From: Flavobacteriales bacterium
Lineage (GTDB): Bacteria > Bacteroidota > Bacteroidia > UBA10329
Assembly (NCBI GenBank): GCA_020635535.1
Contig: JACJZP010000016.1
Location: 9,691 to 73,690, forward strand
Reading direction: 5' to 3'
Length of the DNA: 64,000 nt
Shown here in pieces: positions 28,080-35,364 of the stretch. The translations under genes and the position numbers were made by a program. Each line of letters begins with the position of its first letter. Position 1 is the stretch's first letter. Under the pieces are notes generated by a model, which was not told where the DNA came from, did not search any database, and saw only the letters and a program-made list of their open reading frames with translations.

Positions 28080-28499
28080 ATGACGTCCGTATTTTCGGAG
28101 TCTGTTTTGAACATTGATCCTGAAACTTTGAACTCAAAAAAAGATTCCTTCTTTCAAGACGTTTGGAATGTGGTCAAACTCATCCCAGAAGGCCGGGTCA
28201 CCTCCTATGGCGCCATCGCAAAATACCTCGGAAGCCCGGGTGCAGCGCGCATGGTCGGTTGGGCAATGAATGCAAGTCATTCCTCTGCGGAACACATACC
28301 GGCTCACCGAGTGGTCAATCGCATTGGAATGCTATCGGGCAAAGCTCATTTCAATGGCCTAAACCTCATGCAACAATTATTGGAGAACGAAGGGGTGAAA
28401 GTGGAAAACAACCAAGTGGTCAATTTCGAAACCCATTTCTGGGATCCGATGGTTGAACTTGATCTGGACGTAAAATTGGCAACCAGCGGAAACGAATAA
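28080..28499 (+). CDS. MGMT-family alkyltransferase-like (ATL) protein lacking the active-site Cys
   Basis: A 139-residue protein with the O6-alkylguanine-DNA-alkyltransferase wing/helix fold: WNVVKLIPEGRVTSYGAIA and GSPGAARMVGWAMNA, then IPAHRVVNRIG. Real alkyltransferases have PCHRV; here the Cys is Ala, so it cannot accept an alkyl group. ATL proteins of this kind bind O6-alkylguanine and hand the lesion to nucleotide excision repair. The N-terminal 20 residues and the tail after residue 115 are extra to the core. It is preceded by the 28001 repeat. Confidence 0.85.
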   Translation: MTSVFSESVLNIDPETLNSKKDSFFQDVWNVVKLIPEGRVTSYGAIAKYLGSPGAARMVGWAMNASHSSAEHIPAHRVVNRIGMLSGKAHFNGLNLMQQLLENEGVKVENNQVVNFETHFWDPMVELDLDVKLATSGNE

Positions 28500-28552
28500 A
28501 GTAGCAACCTCATCAATAGACAAGCATAGGTTCACTTACCTTTTTCGTTTTT

Positions 28553-29584
28553 TCACTTCATACTCTCCGCAAGAATGTAAGCCGCCAGATCTTCTATCTG
28601 CGAATCACTCAACTTTTCCTTGGAGTAGATCGGCATGTATTCGGGAGTCTTATTTGATGAGGATGTACCGTGCCGCGTGATCCAATAGACCGAACCACCA
28701 TTGCTTTTCTTGAAATACTTAACCAACCAATCAAAGTCTTTCTGTCCTTCCCCGTTGCCGAAAACGGTCTTCTTCGTCACCTTGCCAGGACCATGACAAT
28801 GCAAACAACTTTTCTTGTATATCCACTCGCCATTCTCCAGATTTCCTTCTTCTCCCTTCTTTCTCAACTTCGGATCTATGGCTTCAACAAAAGTGGCCGG
28901 ATATCCGCGTATGTACTTCGATTTCAATAATCGGATATTCTGCGCCTTCTGTTCCTCCGTTTGCCCAGGGGCAGAAATACTGGCCAGCTCTGAATCACTC
29001 AGATCCAGATCTTTCAGCTTCAATTCCAACGTGGTTAAGTAGTGAAGTACCGCCTGTAATTCTTCCTTGGTAAGCATCCTACCTACAGAACATTCTTTAC
29101 TACACAACTGAATTGCGTTCACAAGATCATGCCTCGCAGGCTCAATCAACTCTTTACCGTACTTCTTTTCATGGTCACCGTTAAACCAACTTGTTCTGTT
29201 TGTAATGCCGTAAAACGTTGATCCAGGCAAATACGGTCTGTTGTACTCCATGGAGTAGGCCAATCTACTTTCAGGGTCGTTATCATTCGCAAATCGCGAT
29301 TCAGGCAGAACATTATGACAATCAACACACTTGAAATATTCCGATACCCGATTGGTCACTTGTCCATTGACCCATTCACCCCCGGTCATTACAATGTCCT
29401 TTCCCACTCCAACCTTTTCCATGTCCAGAGTACCGATATAATGTTCTGGTTTCTCGTCTCCAAGCGCTATCAGAATGCTTGACACTGGGGTGTCAGCATC
29501 GTAAGGCATAGGCGCCAAATACTTGTTGGCAGCAAAGCCGCACAGAACCACAAAAGCCACTAAAGCAACAGAATATCTATACAT
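28553..29584 (-). CDS. Exported dihaem cytochrome c
   Basis: A 343-residue protein with an N-terminal membrane/signal segment (VALVAFVVLCGFAA) and two c-type haem sites, CVDCH (near residue 90) and CLHCH (near residue 264); the C-terminal half resembles a cytochrome c domain with a distal Met candidate in PEYMPIYSKEKLS. A third CSKEC sequence (near residue 165) lacks the His and is not a haem site, though the N-terminal half has the look of a thiosulfate-oxidising or SoxA/DHC-like module. It probably carries electrons in the periplasm. No oxidoreductase partner is adjacent. Confidence 0.82.
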   Translation of the reverse strand: MYRYSVALVAFVVLCGFAANKYLAPMPYDADTPVSSILIALGDEKPEHYIGTLDMEKVGVGKDIVMTGGEWVNGQVTNRVSEYFKCVDCHNVLPESRFANDNDPESRLAYSMEYNRPYLPGSTFYGITNRTSWFNGDHEKKYGKELIEPARHDLVNAIQLCSKECSVGRMLTKEELQAVLHYLTTLELKLKDLDLSDSELASISAPGQTEEQKAQNIRLLKSKYIRGYPATFVEAIDPKLRKKGEEGNLENGEWIYKKSCLHCHGPGKVTKKTVFGNGEGQKDFDWLVKYFKKSNGGSVYWITRHGTSSSNKTPEYMPIYSKEKLSDSQIEDLAAYILAESMK

Positions 29585-29638
29585 GTTTCTTGAATTGATT
29601 CGACATCAATTTTAGGCAAAATGAGCGAGAGTTGAAGC

Positions 29639-29803
29639 CTACTTGGCAATAACCACCTTCTCTCTGAACACACCCTGCTCAGAAGAAACCACAACCACAT
29701 AATTACTTGCGGAAAGTCCAGATACATCCACCACGTACCCTGAGGCACTCGAAGGGTACCTGTCCTGCTGGCGCGCGTTTGCAACGCTTGTCTTGTTATC
29801 ACT
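29639..29803 (-). pseudogene. Orphan T9SS type A C-terminal sorting-domain remnant
   Basis: The minus strand reads 54 codons without a start codon, ending with GYVVDVSGLSASNYVVVV, then SSEQGVFREKVVIAK and TAG. This matches the end of T9SS type A sorting domains: a hydrophobic G-x-Y-x-V strand followed by K-V-V-I-x-K at the extreme C-terminus. The frame is closed upstream by the TGA of the XRE gene (29804-29806), and happens to be the same frame. It looks like the surviving 3' end of a deleted secreted-protein gene. Confidence 0.65.
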
Positions 29804-30142
29804 TCACTTCCCCTTAATCTTACTCAACTCCCCCAACACCCGCTCTATCTCTTCCTGAGATAAACCGGTCAACACATCCTGCGGACTGATCGCAGCAGTG
29901 CGTTTCAATGGCTTCAGAAAATCAAGTTCTGCATTGCCATCAGGCTGGTAAACCAACAACTCATTCGGGGTGCATTTAAAGGCCTTGCACAGTTTAAATA
30001 ACAGCTCAAGACTTATCGTCTTCATGTTTCCGCTGGTTATCCGTACAGCCTGTTTATAGCTCATGCCGTGCTTACTCAACCACACCGCACCAAACTCAAT
30101 CCCGCGCATTCTCAGCAATCTGTTCACATCCATCCGTAGCAT
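29804..30142 (-). CDS. XRE-family helix-turn-helix transcriptional regulator
   Basis: About 112 residues: a Cro/C1-type HTH with helices around DVNRLLRMRGIE, SYKQAVRITSGN and ISLELLFKLCKAFKCTPNELLVY (residues about 4-65), then a helical C-terminal part (EEIERVLGELSKIK). The domain resembles the HTH_26 group that controls small regulons or toxin-antitoxin loci. ATG at 30142 is chosen; an ATG at 30133 and a TTG at 30163 are alternatives. It lies divergent from mrp across a repeat-rich 400-bp region. No toxin partner was seen. Confidence 0.75.
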   Translation of the reverse strand: MLRMDVNRLLRMRGIEFGAVWLSKHGMSYKQAVRITSGNMKTISLELLFKLCKAFKCTPNELLVYQPDGNAELDFLKPLKRTAAISPQDVLTGLSQEEIERVLGELSKIKGK

Positions 30143-30209
30143 TTCCGTAGGTTTTAAGTTCAATCACAACGAAAACATATCCGTATTTAGTACACCCACC
30201 TTCCGCTAA

Positions 30210-30513
30210 TTGCCCAAAAAAGGCAAGTCAATTCCGCTCAACGGCATCTTGTTCTTTCCCACCGTCTGCTTCTTCCCCGTAACCTTCTTCTCATTGTCAC
30301 CGACATTCTGCTTCATCCCGCCCACCTTCTGCTTTCTCCTTCCCATATTCCTCTTGATGCCGCTCATATTCCACTATCTCCTCCCCATCAGATGCTCACA
30401 CCCTCTCACTTACCCCTTTAACTTCATTACCTCATTTCTTCATCCCCTCATCACTCGATTCAACTACTTATCGCTATTCGTTTTTCGCTCTTCACTGGTC
30501 GCTCTTCACTGGT
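30210..30513. repeat. Pyrimidine-rich degenerate repeat tract with a 14-bp tandem duplication
   Basis: The 400-bp region between the XRE gene and mrp is C/T-rich on the plus strand with words such as ACCGTCTGCTTC, AACCTTCTTCTC, ATTCTGCTTC and ACCTTCTGCTTT spaced about 21 bp from 30261 to 30335. CGCTCTTCACTGGT is duplicated exactly in tandem at 30486-30499 and 30500-30513. An open frame runs through it into mrp but is not credible as protein. Confidence 0.6.
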
Positions 30514-30523
30514 CACTAATCCT

Positions 30524-30531
30524 TACTTTTG
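30524..30531 (+). promoter_or_regulatory. TAnnTTTG -7 box upstream of mrp
   Basis: TACTTTTG, perfect consensus match, ends 8 bp before the mrp ATG at 30540. It supports that start over upstream in-frame codons. Confidence 0.5.
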
Positions 30532-30539
30532 CATTTAGA

Positions 30540-31640
30540 ATGAATCTAAATAAGACAGAGGTAGCGGAAGCGCTCAAGAAGGTGAAGTCGCCAGCGGGCA
30601 ATGTGAGCATTACCGAAAGTGGCGAATTGAAGAACATTCAAGTGTTCGGGAAGGAGGTGGATATTGACCTGGAGGTGAAAAGCCCCGCGCTCAACATCCG
30701 CAAGAAGTTGGAAAGCGACATCAATACTGTGCTTTTCGAAGCATTCGGAGATGTTAAGGTGCGAATCAACATCGCTGCAAAGCCCATTCAGCAAGGGCCT
30801 CAGGGTCCGCCAACCATGAATAAGGTGAAGAACATCATTGCTGTTGCTTCTGGCAAGGGCGGTGTGGGCAAAAGCACTATCACAGCAAACTTGGCTGTTG
30901 GTCTTGCAAAATTGGGCTACAAAGTAGGCTTGGTTGATGCCGACATCTACGGACCAAGCATGCCACTGATGTTTGACATAGTTCACGAAAAGCCGAAAGT
31001 TCAGGTTATCGATGGCAAGCAATACATGATGCCTGTGGAAAGCTACGGTGTGAAAGTGATGAGCATCGGATTCTTCGCGGACCCGCGTCAACCGATTGTT
31101 TGGCGTGGTGCAATGGCCACCAAAGCGCTCAAACAGATGTTCGGAGATGTGTGGTGGGATGAACTCGACTACCTCTTACTCGACCTTCCTCCCGGAACGG
31201 GCGATGTGCATCTGACGCTTGTTCAGTCCGTTCCAGTAACAGGTGCGGTTGTGGTGAGCACACCACAGGAAGTGGCCTTGGCCGATGCCAGAAAAGGCGT
31301 GGCCATGTTCCAGCTCGATTCCATCAATGTGCCTGTAATCGGTTTGGTGGAGAACATGGCGTGGTTCACTCCGGCAGAACTTCCAGAAAACAAGTATTAC
31401 ATCTTTGGGAAAGATGGTGTGAAAGGACTCAGCGAGCAGTTGAACATTCCATTCCTTGGACAGATTCCTTTGGTGCAATCCGTTCGCGAAGCTGGAGATG
31501 TTGGAAGGCCAGCTTTGCTGCAAGACAATACGCCAGTGGCCGAGCTGTTCAAGCAACTCGCTTCAGCCGTGAATCAGGAGGTTGAAAACCGAAACACAAC
31601 ATTGGAACCGACCAAAAAGGTGGAGATAACCACACGTTAA
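30540..31640 (+). CDS. Mrp/NBP35-family P-loop iron-sulfur carrier (ApbC-like)
   Basis: A 366-residue protein: N-terminal FeS-assembly (MIP18/DUF59-like) domain (residues 1-90), then the deviant Walker A ASGKGGVGKST, DADIYGPSMP, YLLLDLPPGTGD and the Mrp signature in the C-terminal half. It is an ATPase that carries or inserts Fe-S clusters. ATG at 30540 (NLNKTEVAEALKKV) gives the correct N-terminus. The next gene, 10 bp away, is a NifU-like scaffold, consistent with a small Fe-S assembly operon that precedes the ferredoxin oxidoreductase genes. Confidence 0.92.
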   Translation: MNLNKTEVAEALKKVKSPAGNVSITESGELKNIQVFGKEVDIDLEVKSPALNIRKKLESDINTVLFEAFGDVKVRINIAAKPIQQGPQGPPTMNKVKNIIAVASGKGGVGKSTITANLAVGLAKLGYKVGLVDADIYGPSMPLMFDIVHEKPKVQVIDGKQYMMPVESYGVKVMSIGFFADPRQPIVWRGAMATKALKQMFGDVWWDELDYLLLDLPPGTGDVHLTLVQSVPVTGAVVVSTPQEVALADARKGVAMFQLDSINVPVIGLVENMAWFTPAELPENKYYIFGKDGVKGLSEQLNIPFLGQIPLVQSVREAGDVGRPALLQDNTPVAELFKQLASAVNQEVENRNTTLEPTKKVEITTR

Positions 31641-31649
31641 TTATTACAA

Positions 31650-31889
31650 ATGGATAAGGAGTTAAAGGAAAAGGTTGAGAACGCATTGGAAAGTATGCGT
31701 CCATTCTTGGCTGCCGATGGTGGCGACATGGAACTGGTGAACATCACCGATGAAATGGTTGTTCAACTTCGATTATTGGGTTCTTGCAAGAACTGCAACA
31801 TGAGCGAAATGACATTGAAAGCAGGAGTTGAGGAAGCGGTGAAACGCCAAGTTCCGCAGATCACTGCAGTGGAAGCCATTGCTCATTGA
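31650..31889 (+). CDS. NifU-like C-terminal domain Fe-S scaffold protein
   Basis: The 79-residue protein has RPFLAADGGDMELV and the LGSCKNCNMSEMTLK motif, whose CxxC pair binds a 4Fe-4S cluster in Nfu/NifU C-terminal domains. It is 10 bp downstream of mrp; Nfu scaffolds donate clusters to carriers or apo-enzymes. A second Cys-containing domain is absent, as in stand-alone short Nfu proteins. Confidence 0.92.
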   Translation: MDKELKEKVENALESMRPFLAADGGDMELVNITDEMVVQLRLLGSCKNCNMSEMTLKAGVEEAVKRQVPQITAVEAIAH

Positions 31890-31944
31890 ACCGATCGTCA
31901 TTTTCAATGCTGACCTCCATCAAGGTTTTCAGCAATTAGCAAAC

Positions 31945-31952
31945 TACCTTTG
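31945..31952 (+). promoter_or_regulatory. TAnnTTTG -7 box upstream of korA
   Basis: TACCTTTG, perfect consensus match, 17 bp before the korA ATG at 31970. TTTTC about 16 bp upstream is a weak -33 candidate. Confidence 0.5.
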
Positions 31953-31969
31953 CCGCCTCAAATACAAGT

Positions 31970-33829
31970 ATGTCCGCTACGTTAGAAACGACCAAAGAAA
32001 TAACCATCCTGTTTGCCGGTGATTCCGGAGATGGAATTCAGCTTACAGGAACGCAGTTTACCGACACCAACGCGCTTTTCGGAAACGACCTGAGTACTTT
32101 CCCGAATTTCCCTGCAGAGATTCGCGCCCCGCAAGGAACATTGGCGGGAGTTTCAGGATTCCAGCTTCACTTCGGAAGTATCGAGATCTTTACTCCTGGA
32201 GACGAGTGCGATGCGCTGGTCGTCATGAATGTGGCCGCCTTGAAGGCCAATCTCAAAAGCCTGAAAAAAGGCGGGATCATCATCGCCAACACAGATGGTT
32301 TCGATGCCAAGAACCTTCGTTTGGCAAAGGTGGAAAGTGGCGTCAGCCCGCTGGAAGACGGCTCATTGAGCAACTACAAGGTCTTCCCGATAGAGGTGAC
32401 CAAACTTACCCGCGAATGTCTGAAGGACAGCGGGCTTGGCACCAAGGATATTGACCGAACCAAGAACATGTTCGTGCTTGGTTTTGTGCTGTGGATGTTC
32501 GATCGGAATATGGACCATACGGTCGATTTCCTGAAAGAGAAATTCAAGAAGAAACCTGAATTGGTTGAGGCCAACACAAAGGTGCTAAAAGCAGGTTACC
32601 ATTACGGTGACACCACCGAAACGGCCACAACCCGTTTCAGCGTTGATAAAGCGGAAATGCCGAAAGGCACTTACCGCAACATGATGGGAAACCAAGCTAC
32701 AGCCTTGGGTCTGATTGCTGCCGCAAGACGTTCCGGACTGGAACTTTTCTACGGAAGCTACCCTATCACACCAGCTTCGGACGTATTGCATGAACTTGCC
32801 AAGCACAAGAATTTCGGTGTAAAGACTTTCCAAGCGGAAGATGAAATTGCTGCTGTTGCTTCGGCCATCGGAGCATCATTCGGTGGCGCGTTGGGCGTTA
32901 CAGCATCAAGCGGACCTGGAATTGCATTGAAAGGCGAAGCCATCGGATTAGCATTGATGTTGGAGCTTCCATTGGTTATTGTGAACGTACAGCGTGGCGG
33001 TCCATCAACCGGGCTTCCAACCAAAACAGAACAGGCGGATTTGCTTCAAGCAGTTTACGGAAGAAACGGTGAAGCGCCAGTCGCAGTTGTTGCGGCAGCA
33101 ACTCCAGCCGATTGTTTCAATATGGCTTTTGAAGCTTGCCGATTGGCTGTGCAACACATGACTCCAGTATTCTTCCTTTCGGATGGATATCTGGCCAATG
33201 GTGCCGAGCCTTGGAAATTCCCAACGGAAGATGAATTGCCATCCTTCAAAGGAAACTTCGCAACGCCAAGCGACCTGAAAGATGGAGAATATCTGCCTTA
33301 CGAACGTGATGAGAATCTGGTGCGAAAATGGGCCATTCCGGGAACGCTTGGACTGGAGCATCGAGTGGGCGGAATTGAGAAGCAGGACGGAACCGGCAAC
33401 ATCAGCTATGATCCGGACAACCACCAGCATATGGTGAACACTCGTGCTCAGAAGGTGGCAAACATTGCCAAGAATGTTCCATTACAGGACATTGAACTTG
33501 GCGCAAAAACCGGAAAAGTGCTGGTTCTTGGTTGGGGATCAACTTATGGAGCCATCAAGGCTGCAGTGAAAGACCTGACGGAAGAAGGACATTCGGTTTC
33601 GCACGCACATGTGCGCTATCTGTTCCCATTTCCTCAGAATTTTGAAGAAGTACTAAGAAGTTTTGACACGGTTCTGATCCCTGAAATGAATATGGGGCAA
33701 CTGCGAATGATGATCAGAAGCGAATTCCTGATTCCAGCCGTTGGCTTGAACAAGGTGAAGGGAATTCCTTTCACCAAGGGTGAGATCAAGGATAAGGTGT
33801 TGGAGTTATTGGATCAGTTAATTAAGTAA
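31970..33829 (+). CDS. korA: 2-oxoacid:ferredoxin oxidoreductase subunit alpha (gamma-alpha fusion)
   Basis: The 619-residue protein fuses an N-terminal gamma-type domain (FAGDSGDGIQLTGTQ, to about residue 190) to the alpha domain (GNQATALGLIAAARRSGLELF; GSYPITPASDVLHELAK) with a C-terminal transketolase-like region (GKVLVLGWGSTYGAI). With the beta subunit it oxidises 2-oxoglutarate (or pyruvate) to the acyl-CoA and reduces ferredoxin in the cytoplasm. The fused form is usual for aerobic Bacteroidota. 2-Oxoglutarate is the likelier substrate; specificity cannot be read directly. Confidence 0.9.
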   Translation: MSATLETTKEITILFAGDSGDGIQLTGTQFTDTNALFGNDLSTFPNFPAEIRAPQGTLAGVSGFQLHFGSIEIFTPGDECDALVVMNVAALKANLKSLKKGGIIIANTDGFDAKNLRLAKVESGVSPLEDGSLSNYKVFPIEVTKLTRECLKDSGLGTKDIDRTKNMFVLGFVLWMFDRNMDHTVDFLKEKFKKKPELVEANTKVLKAGYHYGDTTETATTRFSVDKAEMPKGTYRNMMGNQATALGLIAAARRSGLELFYGSYPITPASDVLHELAKHKNFGVKTFQAEDEIAAVASAIGASFGGALGVTASSGPGIALKGEAIGLALMLELPLVIVNVQRGGPSTGLPTKTEQADLLQAVYGRNGEAPVAVVAAATPADCFNMAFEACRLAVQHMTPVFFLSDGYLANGAEPWKFPTEDELPSFKGNFATPSDLKDGEYLPYERDENLVRKWAIPGTLGLEHRVGGIEKQDGTGNISYDPDNHQHMVNTRAQKVANIAKNVPLQDIELGAKTGKVLVLGWGSTYGAIKAAVKDLTEEGHSVSHAHVRYLFPFPQNFEEVLRSFDTVLIPEMNMGQLRMMIRSEFLIPAVGLNKVKGIPFTKGEIKDKVLELLDQLIK

Positions 33830-33835
33830 AGCTAT

Positions 33836-33925
33836 TAACCACAGAGAACACGAAGAATCCACAAAGAATCACAGAGAATGTCCTCTGTGTACCTCGGTGA
33901 AAAAACTCCGTGTTCTCTGTGGTAA
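33836..33925. repeat. 90-bp hairpin-forming repeat between korA and korB
   Basis: ACCACAGAGAACACG at 33838-33852 and its exact inverse CGTGTTCTCTGTGGT at 33909-33923 form a perfect 15-bp stem. Inside, CACAGAG-AATGTC-CTCTGTG adds a nested 7-bp hairpin. The ACAGAGAA-type words recur within the arms. It resembles a REP/BIME-like element and may stabilise or attenuate the korAB transcript. Confidence 0.75.
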
Positions 33926-33935
33926 AAAATAAACC

Positions 33936-34961
33936 ATGGCAGAAGTTTTGAATGGCGCAATGACCGCCAAAGAGTTGGAAACCGATCAGGAGGTAAGATG
34001 GTGCCCAGGTTGTGGCGACTACTCCATTCTGAAGCAGGTGCAGAAGGTAATTCCTGAACTCGGCATCAAGCGCGAGGATATCGTTTTCATTTCCGGTATT
34101 GGCTGTAGCAGCCGTTTTCCGTACTACATGAACACCTACGGAATGCACAGCATTCACGGTCGCGCCCCAGCTGTTGTCAGCGGATTGAAGTCGACCAATC
34201 CGGATTTGAGTGTCTGGATGATAACGGGCGATGGCGATGCGCTTTCGATCGGTGGAAACCACTTGATCCATCTTCTGCGAAGAAACTTCGACATCAACGT
34301 ACTGCTGTTCAACAACCAGATCTATGGTTTGACCAAAGGACAGTATTCACCGACATCAGAAGAAGGCAAACACACGAAGTCCACACCAATGGGATCGTTG
34401 GATCATCCCTTCAACCCAGCTGCGCTCTGCCTCGGAGCAGATTCCACTTTTTTTGCTCGAAGTATGGACCGGGATCCAGTGCACATGCGAGATGTTCTAC
34501 TCAGGGCCAGTCAGCATAAAGGAACTTCCATGGTAGAGATCTACCAGAATTGCAACGTGTTCAATGATGGGGCATTCTTCGGATTTACGGACAAGGAGAC
34601 CAAGAAGCAACAAACACTGTTCGTGGAGCACGGCAAACCAATGATATTCGGTGAAAACAACGAGTTCGGAATTAAGCTTGATGGTTTCACGCCAGTAATT
34701 GTGAATATGGATTCAGCAAGTGCTGATGATCTTTGGATCCATGATGAGAAAGATCGTGGCAAAGCCAACATCCTTGCCCGTTTCTACGGAAATCCAGCTT
34801 CAGAAGGAGAGCTTCCACGGCCATTTGGCATCTTCTACTCAGAAGACCGTGCGTGCTACGAAGACCTACTTGTTAAGCAAGTGGAAACCGCCAAAGAGAA
34901 ATTCGGAGACGGTGATCTGAATGCCCTGCTTCGCGGAAAGAATACCTGGACGATCAGTTAG
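33936..34961 (+). CDS. korB: 2-oxoacid:ferredoxin oxidoreductase subunit beta
   Basis: A 341-residue TPP-binding subunit: RWCPGCGDYSILKQVQ (cluster and TPP region), the TPP motif ITGDGDALSIGGNHL with downstream NNQIYGLTKGQYSPTS, and a C-terminal domain characteristic of KorB. It binds thiamine diphosphate and part of the Fe-S system. It follows korA across a hairpin repeat. Its final 8 bp overlap the convergent lipoprotein gene. Confidence 0.92.
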   Translation: MAEVLNGAMTAKELETDQEVRWCPGCGDYSILKQVQKVIPELGIKREDIVFISGIGCSSRFPYYMNTYGMHSIHGRAPAVVSGLKSTNPDLSVWMITGDGDALSIGGNHLIHLLRRNFDINVLLFNNQIYGLTKGQYSPTSEEGKHTKSTPMGSLDHPFNPAALCLGADSTFFARSMDRDPVHMRDVLLRASQHKGTSMVEIYQNCNVFNDGAFFGFTDKETKKQQTLFVEHGKPMIFGENNEFGIKLDGFTPVIVNMDSASADDLWIHDEKDRGKANILARFYGNPASEGELPRPFGIFYSEDRACYEDLLVKQVETAKEKFGDGDLNALLRGKNTWTIS

Positions 34962-35364
34962 GTACAAACCGAAGCATTCGGTCGTTGCTTGAACCAAGAT
35001 CGGTAACGTTGAACTCATCTTCGTCCAGCTTATCCACTCGGAAAGTTCTGGTCTGATTGGCGTCTACCAATGTGATCTGCTCGGCTTTATTGGTAAAATC
35101 CCAAGTCCCTATAATACTTACTTCGTCACTACCTGCTGAAAGCTGATAGACCTCGACAAAGCCGTTGTCGTTATCAAAACTTATTCGGTAGTTGACACGA
35201 GTAGCTGTGTAAGCAGCGGTTACATCCTGTCCATCTTCAACCACAGCTTCAATTCGCCATGTTCCCTGGATGTTTTTTCTGGCCTTTTCAATCTTGGTGG
35301 CACATCCAACACTGACCATTACCACCAGTAAAAACAAAGCAACTCTTTTCATCATCATTTCCAT
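34954..35364 (-). CDS. Putative lipoprotein with lipocalin-like domain
   Basis: A 136-residue protein with lipobox LLVVMVSVGC, then a short beta-rich domain (NIQGTWRIEAVVEDGQDV; IIGTWDFTNKAEQITLVD; FRVDKLDEDEFNV) that resembles small lipocalin-like domains in Bacteroidota lipoproteins. The ATG at 35364 follows the nadE TAA directly. Function unknown. Confidence 0.75.
   Translation of the reverse strand: MEMMMKRVALFLLVVMVSVGCATKIEKARKNIQGTWRIEAVVEDGQDVTAAYTATRVNYRISFDNDNGFVEVYQLSAGSDEVSIIGTWDFTNKAEQITLVDANQTRTFRVDKLDEDEFNVTDLGSSNDRMLRFVPN

Noticed and set aside
29560..29802. An 80-codon minus-strand frame over the sorting-domain remnant
   Set aside because: It is the wrong frame; the neighbouring frame carries the T9SS tail pattern.
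29804..30163. XRE gene as antitoxin of a toxin-antitoxin pair
   Set aside because: No small toxin-like gene is adjacent; the downstream neighbour is the sorting-domain remnant.
30210..30539. N-terminal extension of mrp by 110 residues
   Set aside because: The extension is pyrimidine-rich repeat sequence, contains no family similarity, and a perfect TAnnTTTG box lies between it and the ATG at 30540, which gives the normal Mrp start.
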